Below, in pieces: positions 54,098 to 61,379 of a stretch of DNA of 64,000 nt. The notes beneath the pieces are model-generated. The model was not told where the DNA came from. It did no database searches and worked only from the letters and a program-made list of their open reading frames with translations. The position numbers were made by a program, and so were the translations under genes. How positions within the stretch are numbered: position 1 is the first letter of the stretch; the number at the start of each line of letters is the position of its first letter. The stretch lies in assembly GCA_947165425.1 (NCBI GenBank), contig CAMVAJ010000001.1, forward strand, positions 89,663 to 153,662, written 5' to 3'. Source of the stretch: an uncultured Clostridia bacterium (lineage in GTDB: Bacteria > Bacillota > Clostridia > Christensenellales > Aristaeellaceae).

Positions 54098-55939
54098 ATG
54101 CCGCCAGGAGGAGGTCCGCGCGGGGGCAAATTCCTGACTGATGAAGAACTCGAGAACAAGCCAAAAGTGACGGCTGCGCTGATCAAGCGCGTCCTGAGCT
54201 ACCTCAAACCCTATATCCCTCAACTGTCGCTGGTGCTGCTCTGCATCGTTGTCAGCGCGGTTTGCTCGCTCTTGCCCTCGATCCTGACAGGCCGGATCGT
54301 GGATGTCCTGACCGGCATGGATCTGGGCGGCTGGATCGGAGGCGGTCTGTCCGCGCTGATCAAGCTGATCCTGCTCTCCCTGGGGCTGACGCTGGTGGCC
54401 AGCCTGATCGGGGTTGGCGACAGCTACCTCAACAGCTGGATCGCGCAGCATATCGCCTACGATATGCGCAACCAGATGTACCGCCATCTGCAGAAGATGA
54501 GCCAGCGCTTTTTTACCACGGTCAGCCAGGGCGATATCATCACCCGCATGACCTCAGATATCTCCGGCGTGGAGAGTGTGGTCACCAGCACCTTTTCGCA
54601 GATCCTGTCCAACAGCATCACACTGGTGGTAGCCTTGGTGGCCATGTTCCAGAAGAACTGGATCTTGGCGCTGGTGGGCCTGGTCATCGTCCCCCTGTTC
54701 ACCCTGCCGACGCGGCTCGCGGGGCGGACGCGCTGGAAGCTGGCGCGCGAAGCGCAGGAGTGCAACGACGAGATCAACGGGATTCTGAACGAGACGCTCT
54801 CTGTCTCCGGCCAGCTGCTGGTCAAGCTCTTTGGGCGTGAGAAGGACGAGTTCAGCCGCTACCAGGACGCCAACGGCCGGATGATCCGGCTGAACATCCG
54901 GGAGAGAATGGCGGGCCGCTGGTTCTTTGTGGTTCTCTCCACGTTTACCACCATCGGCCCGATGCTGCTGTATCTGGTCGGCGGCTATCTGATGATGGAG
55001 CGCGGCGCCGCGCTGACGGTCGGCGACATCACCGTGCTTGTGGCGCTGCTCGGGCGGCTCTACGGCCCTGTCAACAGCCTCCTGAACATTCAGGTTGACT
55101 GGATCCGCTCCATGGCCATGTTTACCCGGATCTTTGAGTATTTCGACATGCCTGTCGAGATCGAGGACAAGCCTGATGCCGTCGTGCCCAAGTCCTTCAA
55201 GGGCGAGGTCTCCTTTGAGCATGTCGACTTTGCCTATGAGCCCAGCCGCATGATTCTGAAGGACATCTCCTTCAAGCTCTCGGCGGGCCGTTCCATCGCC
55301 ATCGTGGGGCCGTCCGGCAGCGGAAAATCCACCATCGTCAATCTGATTCCCCGGCTGTGGGACGTCTCCAGCGGCATGGTGCGCTTCGACGGAGTGGATG
55401 TGAGAGACCTGCAGCTGCACGCGCTCAGAGGCGCCGTGGGTGTCGTCACGCAGGAAACCTACCTGTTCAACGGCACGATCCGCGAGAACCTGCGCTATGC
55501 GCGGGAGGATGCCACGGAGGAGGAGATGATCGCCGCCTGCAAGAAGGCCAATATCTATGACTTCATTTGCAGGCAGCCGGACGGGCTGGATACCATGGTC
55601 GGCAACCGCGGCCTGAAGCTCTCCGGCGGCGAAAAGCAGCGCATCTCCATTGCGCGGGTGCTCCTGAAGGATCCGGCGCTCCTGATCTTCGACGAGGCAA
55701 CCTCCGCGCTGGATTCCATCTCAGAGGCGGCCATCCAGGAGGCCATTGATCCGCTGATCGATGAACGCACGTCCATCCTGATTGCGCACCGGCTCTCGAC
55801 GATCCTTGCCGCCGATGAAATCCTGGTGGTCCGGGACGGTCAGATTGTTGAGCGCGGCCAGCATCAGGACCTGGTTCACACCGGAGGAACATACCAGGAG
55901 CTCTACGAGACCCAGTTCAAAAAAGCTTTACCCCAGTAG
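54098..55939 (+). CDS. ABC exporter, fused permease and ATPase
   Basis: 613 residues from the ATG at 54098 (GGAG 9 bases ahead). Six membrane segments (about 35-340) and a C-terminal ATPase with GPSGSGKST (about 406), LSGGEKQRISIARVL and LLIFDEATSALD. This is a half-exporter of the MsbA/LmrA type that should work as a homodimer, or as a heterodimer with a partner encoded elsewhere. The N-terminus is Gly/Pro rich. Cargo unknown. A terminator follows. Confidence 0.92.
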   Translation: MPPGGGPRGGKFLTDEELENKPKVTAALIKRVLSYLKPYIPQLSLVLLCIVVSAVCSLLPSILTGRIVDVLTGMDLGGWIGGGLSALIKLILLSLGLTLVASLIGVGDSYLNSWIAQHIAYDMRNQMYRHLQKMSQRFFTTVSQGDIITRMTSDISGVESVVTSTFSQILSNSITLVVALVAMFQKNWILALVGLVIVPLFTLPTRLAGRTRWKLAREAQECNDEINGILNETLSVSGQLLVKLFGREKDEFSRYQDANGRMIRLNIRERMAGRWFFVVLSTFTTIGPMLLYLVGGYLMMERGAALTVGDITVLVALLGRLYGPVNSLLNIQVDWIRSMAMFTRIFEYFDMPVEIEDKPDAVVPKSFKGEVSFEHVDFAYEPSRMILKDISFKLSAGRSIAIVGPSGSGKSTIVNLIPRLWDVSSGMVRFDGVDVRDLQLHALRGAVGVVTQETYLFNGTIRENLRYAREDATEEEMIAACKKANIYDFICRQPDGLDTMVGNRGLKLSGGEKQRISIARVLLKDPALLIFDEATSALDSISEAAIQEAIDPLIDERTSILIAHRLSTILAADEILVVRDGQIVERGQHQDLVHTGGTYQELYETQFKKALPQ

Positions 55940-55962
55940 ACAATCGATCAGACGCATATGCT

Positions 55963-55997
55963 AAAAGCCCGCGGTTTATGCCGCAGGCTTTTCTTTT
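55963..55997 (+). terminator. Terminator of the ABC exporter gene
   Basis: Stem AAAAGCC-GCGG/CCGC-GGCTTTT with one C-A mismatch, followed by CTTTT. Confidence 0.82.
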
Positions 55998-56120
55998 AGT
56001 GTTTATAATAATTGAACAGCAATTGTGGTGCCAAATTGGTACAAGATGCAGAAAGTACACAAGTTCAGGCATTTGGGAGGGTGGCAGAAGGAGATGAGTA
56101 CAAGATTGGTACAAGCTGTC

Positions 56121-56157
56121 GAAAAGAAAAGGAGTGATCCCTTTCGGAATCACCCCT
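56121..56157 (-). terminator. Terminator left from a broken rubrerythrin copy
   Basis: Minus strand AGGGGTGAT/ATCACTCCT with one mismatch, then TTTTCTTTTC. It lies 16 bases after the stop codon of the rubrerythrin remnant. Confidence 0.72.
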
Positions 56158-56172
56158 TGAAAACGCTTGAAA

Positions 56173-56229
56173 TTACTTCCCGAAATACCGCTTCAGCAGG
56201 CCAGCAAACGCCTTGCCGTGACGGGCTTC
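56173..56229 (-). pseudogene. Remnant of a second rubrerythrin gene (last 18 codons)
   Basis: The minus strand encodes EARHGKAFAGLLKRYFGK and a TAA stop, identical in all 18 residues to the end of the intact rubrerythrin 490 bases away. At DNA level 46 of 57 bases match, and all 11 differences are synonymous. The codon before it is the TGA stop of the membrane protein gene, so no start or upstream part remains. This is the tail of a once complete paralogue, cut off by deletion or recombination. Confidence 0.85.
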
Positions 56230-56613
56230 TCAATTGGTGACTCTGCTTTTTCGCTGTTTCGCCGCAAACCAGATCAGCGATATGAGCAACAGGACTGCTG
56301 TCAATCCCACTCCAATGACGCACTCCAGCCATGCAACAGCACGGCCTTCCACATCATCTGCGATATAGTGGAAATACAGCCAGGATGATTGCTGAAGGGT
56401 ACAAAACGTAACTGCGATGTGCAAAACTCCCAGCGAAATCAGCTGCCACCATCGTTTGCTTGCTCTCATATTCAGCAGGAACAGCAGCATGTGCAATGGA
56501 GGCATTAGCGCCATGATGAGCGGAGCACCGCCACGATACAGCAGGCATACGGAAAGCAGAGCCAGATTTGCGGCGCACGCCAAAGGAAATAACCACTTCT
56601 GCTCCATGTACAT
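56230..56613 (-). CDS. Hypothetical four-helix membrane protein
   Basis: 127 residues from the ATG at 56613 (GGAG 5 bases ahead). Four hydrophobic segments: about 5-26, 32-52, 57-83 and 91-117, ending in a basic tail KQRKSR. No family recognised. It sits between the rubrerythrin terminator and the rubrerythrin remnant, directly joined to the remnant at its stop codon. Base use is more A/T rich than its neighbours, which hints at acquisition or relaxed selection. Confidence 0.55.
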   Translation of the reverse strand: MYMEQKWLFPLACAANLALLSVCLLYRGGAPLIMALMPPLHMLLFLLNMRASKRWWQLISLGVLHIAVTFCTLQQSSWLYFHYIADDVEGRAVAWLECVIGVGLTAVLLLISLIWFAAKQRKSRVTN

Positions 56614-56632
56614 CCACTCTCCAATGGAAATA

Positions 56633-56660
56633 GGGGCAGTGCGCCATAGCATACTGCCCC
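56633..56660 (-). terminator. Hairpin after the rubrerythrin gene
   Basis: Minus strand perfect 8-bp stem GGGGCAGT/ACTGCCCC with a 12-base loop, then TATTTCC. Confidence 0.7.
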
Positions 56661-56666
56661 TTTATC

Positions 56667-57209
56667 TTACTTCCCAAAATACCTCTTCAGCAGTCCCGCA
56701 AAGGCCTTTCCATGCCTCGCCTCGTCGCGCCCAATTTCATGCACGATGTCATGGATGGCGTCGAGGTTCAGGGCCTTGGCCTTCTTGGCCAGGTCGGCGC
56801 GGCCCTGGGTGGCGCCGTATTCGGCGTCCGCGCGGAGCTCAAGGTTCTTCTTGGTGCTGTCCGTCAGCACTTCACCGAGCAGCTCGGCGAAGTGAGCGGC
56901 ATGCCAGGCTTCCTCCATGGCGGCCTTTTCAAAGAAGGCGCCAACCTCGGGATAGCCCTCGCGGATGGCAACCCGGCTCATAGCCAGATACATGCCGACC
57001 TCGCTGCACTCTCCGTTGAACATCTCGCGGAGACCCGCCTTGATGTCCTCCGGCGCATCGCTGGCGACACCGACAACGTGCTCGGCAGCCCATACCTTCT
57101 CGCCTTCCTGCGCCTGGAACTTCGAGGCCGGCGCTTTGCAAACCGGGCACTTTTCCGGGGGCTGCTCGCCCTCATACACATAGCCGCATACACTGCAAAC
57201 CCATTTCAT
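56667..57209 (-). CDS. Reverse rubrerythrin (rubredoxin domain first)
   Basis: 180 residues. A rubredoxin-like iron site is at the N-terminus (CSVCGYVYEG and CPVCKAP), followed by the four-helix di-iron domain with NGECSEVGMY, EEAWHAAHF, ELRADAEYGA and RDEARHGKAF. This order is the reverse of classical rubrerythrin and is typical of anaerobes, where it reduces peroxide and oxygen. The start follows AAAGGAGGA. It has its own promoter region and hairpin. Confidence 0.93.
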   Translation of the reverse strand: MKWVCSVCGYVYEGEQPPEKCPVCKAPASKFQAQEGEKVWAAEHVVGVASDAPEDIKAGLREMFNGECSEVGMYLAMSRVAIREGYPEVGAFFEKAAMEEAWHAAHFAELLGEVLTDSTKKNLELRADAEYGATQGRADLAKKAKALNLDAIHDIVHEIGRDEARHGKAFAGLLKRYFGK

Positions 57210-57232
57210 GGTGATATCCTCCTTTATTTTTC

Positions 57233-57270
57233 GACCGATTGAGATGGATCGGTCCGATGTCTGCAGTATA
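57233..57270 (-). promoter_or_regulatory. Rubrerythrin promoter region with inverted repeat
   Basis: Minus strand -10 TATACT (57270-57265); no good -35 at normal spacing (TTGACT is 22 bases away). The inverted repeat GACCGAT-N8-ATCGGTC (57233-57254) lies just after the expected transcript start, fit for an operator or a leader hairpin. Confidence 0.45.
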
Positions 57271-57380
57271 CATGATTTTCAGCCAAAAGGGAAGTCAAAA
57301 ATGAATTTTCGATTTTCTTTCAGGAGACGAGCGGGAACAGATCTATTTTTCTTTTGCAGACTGGTTTTTCTCTATAAACT

Positions 57381-57430
57381 GTGGTACAATCAGTTCACCG
57401 CATGGAAACAGGCTCGATGCGGTGATTTTT
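57381..57430 (+). promoter_or_regulatory. Promoter followed at once by a terminator-like hairpin
   Basis: Extended -10 TGG-TACAAT (57382-57390) predicts a start near 57397. The message would begin with the perfect stem CACCGCAT/ATGCGGTG (57396-57403/57417-57424) followed by ATTTTTG. It is either a 5' stabilising hairpin or an early attenuator ahead of the PII-like gene. Confidence 0.55.
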
Positions 57431-57451
57431 GTGCAAATTCAAAGGAGGATC

Positions 57452-57799
57452 ATGATGCAGCTGTTTGTACTTGTACTCAACAACACGGAGCAGCTTGAGC
57501 CGTTGTTTGAAAAAATGCTTGAACGCGACTTCCGCGGCGCGACCGTTCTGGATTCCACCGGGATGATGCGGGTTCTGTCGGACGGTGAGAATGTGGATCT
57601 GCCGATGCTGGGCCTGCTCCGGCATATGTATACGCCGGAGCGCAAGGCCTCCAAGACAGTTTTCATCGTTCTGAAGGATGAGCAGGTTTCCGAGCTCTCA
57701 GAATTGATCGACGAGGTGACGGGCGGCCTCGACAAGCCCAATACCGGCATCGCTTTCTCCATGCCGCTCAGCTTCGTGAAGGGATGGGGCAAGAAATGA
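57452..57799 (+). CDS. PII-like small protein linked to antiporter
   Basis: 115 residues from the ATG at 57452, behind AAAGGAGG. The pattern beta-alpha-beta-beta-alpha-beta, the length, and the end NTGIAFSMPLSFVKGWG resemble PII/CutA-type ferredoxin-like trimers; the T-loop region would be about 35-65. The overlap with the antiporter gene (ATGA) means tight co-translation, so it likely binds a nucleotide or similar ligand and controls the transporter. No signal peptide. The PII-like call is by pattern only. Confidence 0.62.
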   Translation: MMQLFVLVLNNTEQLEPLFEKMLERDFRGATVLDSTGMMRVLSDGENVDLPMLGLLRHMYTPERKASKTVFIVLKDEQVSELSELIDEVTGGLDKPNTGIAFSMPLSFVKGWGKK

Positions 57800-58977
57800 G
57801 TCAGTATCCATTGCTCGCGCTTGCCGCCGCGCTGGCGGTCGGCCTGCTGATGAGCCGTATTATCCGCTATCTGCATCTTCCGAATGTGACCGGGTATCTG
57901 ATTGGCGGTCTTCTGCTGGGGCCGGTTCTCGGCGTGCTGGACGTGACGACTACCTCCTCGCTCAACGTGATCAGCGACGTTGCCCTCGGCTTTATCGCCT
58001 ACTCCATCGGCGCGGAATTCAAGCTGAGCTATCTGAAGGATATCGGCGTGAAGCCGGTGGTCATCACATGCTTTGAGAGCGTGTTTGCGTCGCTCTTCGT
58101 ATTCCTGGCGCTATGGGCTATGGGACAGCCGCTGCCGATGTGCCTGATGCTGGGCGCGATTGCCGCGGCCACCGCCCCGGCGGCAACCCTGATGGTAATC
58201 CGCCAGTATCGCGCCGACGGGCCGGTTTGCCGCATGCTGCTTCCGGTCGTCGCGATGGACGACGCGACGGGCCTGATGCTCTACGCAATTCTGTCCAAGC
58301 TGGCCCTCTCCCTGGATAATCCGGAGCTGACCCCGAATCTGGTCAACCTGCTGCTCCTTCCGCTGCTGCAGATCGTGGAATCCCTGGCTGTGGGCGTTGC
58401 CATCGGCTTCCTGCTGTCCTTTGTGCTTCGCTTTTTCCACTCCCGCGGCAACAAGCTCGCGCTCACGCTGACAGCGGTCTTCCTGGGCGTCGGGCTCTCC
58501 AGCGCAAGCCTTCTGAACCTGTCCAGCCTGCTGGTCTGCATGATGATCGGCGCGACGATGGTCAATGTTTATCCCAAATACGAGTCCATGCTGGAGGTTT
58601 CCGACCGGTTTACGCCGCCGCTTTTCATGCTCTTCTTCGTGCTGTCTGGCGCCGCGCTGGATTTCTCGGTGCTGATGACGGTCGGCCTGGCCGGCGTTGC
58701 GTATGTGGTGGTGCGCGTGATTGGCAAAGTCTGCGGTGCGACCCTTGGCGCTGTCATCGAGAAGTGTGACAAGCATATTATCAAGTATTTGGGTCTGACG
58801 CTGGTGCCGCAGGCGGGCGTTGCGATCGGTATGGCGCGGCTGGCGCTCCAGGACCTCCCCGCGTATGGCGCGCAGATCAACGCCATCGTGCTCGCCGGAA
58901 CGCTGATCTACGAGCTCACCGGTCCGGTCATCACCAAGATCGCCCTTACCAAGGCCGGAGAGATCGGCAAAGCCTGA
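57796..58977 (+). CDS. Cation:proton antiporter (CPA family)
   Basis: 393 residues from the ATG at 57796, overlapping the previous stop. About 12 membrane segments, with the antiporter features LHLPNVTGYLIGGLLLGP near the N-terminus, PVVAMDDATGLML (acid pair region, about 155-167) and LVPQAGVAIGMA near the C-terminus. It should exchange Na+ or K+ for protons at the cell membrane. It lacks the cytosolic TrkA-type domain of Kef proteins, which fits with a separate regulatory subunit. Confidence 0.9.
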   Translation: MSQYPLLALAAALAVGLLMSRIIRYLHLPNVTGYLIGGLLLGPVLGVLDVTTTSSLNVISDVALGFIAYSIGAEFKLSYLKDIGVKPVVITCFESVFASLFVFLALWAMGQPLPMCLMLGAIAAATAPAATLMVIRQYRADGPVCRMLLPVVAMDDATGLMLYAILSKLALSLDNPELTPNLVNLLLLPLLQIVESLAVGVAIGFLLSFVLRFFHSRGNKLALTLTAVFLGVGLSSASLLNLSSLLVCMMIGATMVNVYPKYESMLEVSDRFTPPLFMLFFVLSGAALDFSVLMTVGLAGVAYVVVRVIGKVCGATLGAVIEKCDKHIIKYLGLTLVPQAGVAIGMARLALQDLPAYGAQINAIVLAGTLIYELTGPVITKIALTKAGEIGKA

Positions 58978-58988
58978 CGCATTCATGG

Positions 58989-59017
58989 TTGCGGCGCCGC
59001 CATAAAGATGGTATAAT
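58989..59017 (+). promoter_or_regulatory. Promoter of the XRE regulator
   Basis: TTGCGG (58989-58994), 17 bases, TATAAT (59012-59017), 40 bases before the start codon. Confidence 0.65.
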
Positions 59018-59057
59018 TCATCAAGTTGATCCCGATTAGGCGCAAGGAGGAATCATC

Positions 59058-59576
59058 ATGGCAGCAAAGAAAGTCGGAGTCCTGATCAAGGAAGCCCGTA
59101 CAGCAGCCGGCATGACCCAGGAGCAGCTGGCCCGGAAGGTCGCGGGCGTTTCCGCCGCGGATGTCGGACGCGTGGAGCGCGGTGAAGCGGACTTTACGCA
59201 GGCGCAGCTCAAGCTGATCGCCAAAGCGCTCGGCGTCACCCAGGCATCATTGATCAACGCGCCCAAGAACCTCGGCAAAACGGCCTCCGGCGCGAAAAAG
59301 CCAGCTTCTTCAACGGCCGCAAAGAAGCCTGCCGCCGCTTCCGCCTCCCCCAAGACGCCCGCGAACGCCAACAGCACCATGAAGGTGACGGCGGCTGAGC
59401 GCAAGCTTGTCGAGAGCTACCGTGCCGCCTCCTCGGACGCCAAGAAAGCCGCAGCGAAGATTCTCAAGGGCGAGTGCGAGAACCTGCTCGACCAGATCAA
59501 CAACAAGACGCCTGACGTTGCCGACATGGTTTCCGATTTCCTCGGCGGCGCGCTGGGGCAGCTGTTCAACAAATAA
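59058..59576 (+). CDS. XRE family transcriptional regulator
   Basis: 172 residues behind GGAGGAATCATC. The N-terminal helix-turn-helix (about 6-62) reads IKEARTAAGMTQEQLARKV and VGRVERGEADF. A Lys/Ala/Pro linker of about 45 residues follows, then a helical C-terminal part (about 112-172). Target genes unknown; prfC is the nearest downstream gene and no terminator is seen between them. Confidence 0.85.
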   Translation: MAAKKVGVLIKEARTAAGMTQEQLARKVAGVSAADVGRVERGEADFTQAQLKLIAKALGVTQASLINAPKNLGKTASGAKKPASSTAAKKPAAASASPKTPANANSTMKVTAAERKLVESYRAASSDAKKAAAKILKGECENLLDQINNKTPDVADMVSDFLGGALGQLFNK

Positions 59577-59628
59577 GCGAGGCCATTGCACCTAATCAAC
59601 CAAGTAATCGCAATCCGGAGGTATTTTC

Positions 59629-59649
59629 ATGTGGCTTTGTCCCCCGTGA
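59629..59649 (+). CDS. Six-codon leader ORF upstream of prfC
   Basis: ATG-TGG-CTT-TGT-CCC-CCG-TGA encodes MWLCPP. GGAGG (59617-59621) lies 7 bases before the ATG, an ideal distance. The stop is TGA followed by C, the weakest termination context known in bacteria, and two prolines precede it, which also slow release. Seven bases downstream, TTCTCCT (59654-59660) can pair with AGGAGGA (59687-59693), the prfC ribosome site. Too short for the ORF track. Translation is inferred, not shown. Confidence 0.5.
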   Translation: MWLCPP

Positions 59650-59699
59650 CGTATTCTCCTGCTCAGCTTTCAAACCAAGACCAATAAGGAGGAAACGCC

Positions 59700-61325
59700 A
59701 TGTTGCCACAGCAGGGCACTGCTGAATATCAAGCTCTTCTGCATGAAGAGGTGGAGAAACGACGTACCTTTGCCATTATCTCACACCCAGACGCCGGGAA
59801 AACCACATTGACGGAGAAGCTGCTGCTCTACGGCGGCGCGATCCGCTCCGCCGGGAGCGTCAAGGCACGCAAGACCGACAAGCACGCCACATCCGACTGG
59901 ATGGAAATCGAAAAGCAGCGCGGCATTTCGGTCACCTCCTCTGCGATGCAGTTTGAGTATGACGGCTTCAAGATCAACATTCTGGATACGCCCGGACACC
60001 AGGACTTCTCCGAGGACACATACCGCGTGCTCGTGGCGGCGGATGCCGCCGTGATGCTCATTGACGCCGCGAAGGGCGTCGAGGCGCAGACGATCAAGCT
60101 CTTCAAGGTCTGCCGGATGCGGAATATCCCGATCTTTACCTTTGTGAATAAGATGGACCGCGCCGCGAAGGATCCTTTTTCGCTCATGCAGGAGCTGGAG
60201 GATGTGCTGGGGATCCGGTCCTGCCCGATCAACTGGCCGATCGGCATCGACGGAGATTTCCAGGGCGTCTGCCATCTGGACAACCGGACGGTGGAGCTCT
60301 ACGGCGGCGGGGATCACGGCAAGCGCATGGTCGAAAAGACCGTGATTTCACTGGACTCTCCGGAGCTTTCCGCGGTTCTGGCAGAGGGCTACCGTACCCG
60401 GCTGCAGGAGGAGATGGAGCTGCTGGAGGCCGGCGAGCCCTTCAACCTGGAGGCCGTGCGCGCCGGTGAGCTGACGCCGCTCTTCTTCGGCTCGGCGGTG
60501 ACAAATTTCGGCGTGGAACCATTCCTGGAGCGCTTCCTGCGCTACACGCCGCCGCCCCTCCCCCGGCAGAGCGATCAGGGTGAAATCGGCCCCGAGGAGC
60601 CCTATTTCTCCGGCTTTGTCTTTAAGATCCAGGCGAACATGAACCCCGCCCACCGCGATCGTCTCGCCTTCATGCGGATCGTGTCCGGCGCCTTTGAGAA
60701 AGGCATGGAAGTCTGGCACTCCGGCACCAACAAACCCGTCGCGCTCAAGCAGCCGCAGCAGTTCATGGCGGACGAGCGGGAGGCGGTGGAGGAGGCCTTC
60801 GCGGGCGACATCATCGGCCTGTTCGACCCGGGCATCTATCAGCTCGGCGACACCCTGTCCTCCGGGCCCAAGCTTCATTATGAGAACATCCCGGTCTTTG
60901 CGCCGGAATTCTTCAATCGAGTGCGCCCGAAGGATTCCATGAAGCGCAAGCAGTTCCAGAAGGGAATCAACCAGCTGGCCGAGGAGGGCGCGATTCAGAC
61001 GTTCCTGCGCACCGAGACCGGCCGCGAGGAGTTCCTGGTGGGCGTCGTGGGCGTGCTGCAGTTTGAAGTGCTGGAGCACCGTCTCCGCACGGAGTATCAG
61101 GCCGAGCTTGTGATGGAGTCCATGCCGTTCCGGCATGTGCGCTGGGTCGTCTCGACACCCAAGCCGGTGGAGGAGCTCAAGCTCACCTCCACCTCCGGGC
61201 GTGCCAAGGACAGCCGGGGCAGAGATGTCCTTCTCTTTGAGAACGAGTGGTCCATACGGCTGGCGTGCGAGAATAACGAGGGCTTGATCCTCGCCGAGAC
61301 CGCGAGCCGCAAGGTGGACGAATGA
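59700..61325 (+). CDS. prfC: Peptide chain release factor 3
   Basis: 541 residues behind TAAGGAGGAAAC. The translational GTPase domain has SHPDAGKTT (about 28-36), the switch region KQRGISVTSS, DTPGHQDF and NKMD; the RF3-specific domains II and III follow. RF3 uses GTP to recycle RF1/RF2 after peptide release. A short leader ORF lies 50 bases upstream. Confidence 0.96.
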   Translation: MLPQQGTAEYQALLHEEVEKRRTFAIISHPDAGKTTLTEKLLLYGGAIRSAGSVKARKTDKHATSDWMEIEKQRGISVTSSAMQFEYDGFKINILDTPGHQDFSEDTYRVLVAADAAVMLIDAAKGVEAQTIKLFKVCRMRNIPIFTFVNKMDRAAKDPFSLMQELEDVLGIRSCPINWPIGIDGDFQGVCHLDNRTVELYGGGDHGKRMVEKTVISLDSPELSAVLAEGYRTRLQEEMELLEAGEPFNLEAVRAGELTPLFFGSAVTNFGVEPFLERFLRYTPPPLPRQSDQGEIGPEEPYFSGFVFKIQANMNPAHRDRLAFMRIVSGAFEKGMEVWHSGTNKPVALKQPQQFMADEREAVEEAFAGDIIGLFDPGIYQLGDTLSSGPKLHYENIPVFAPEFFNRVRPKDSMKRKQFQKGINQLAEEGAIQTFLRTETGREEFLVGVVGVLQFEVLEHRLRTEYQAELVMESMPFRHVRWVVSTPKPVEELKLTSTSGRAKDSRGRDVLLFENEWSIRLACENNEGLILAETASRKVDE

Positions 61326-61379
61326 GGTTTTTACCGGGTTTATCCTTATCGTAAAGCTTGCTGACGGGAGTGATCGTTT

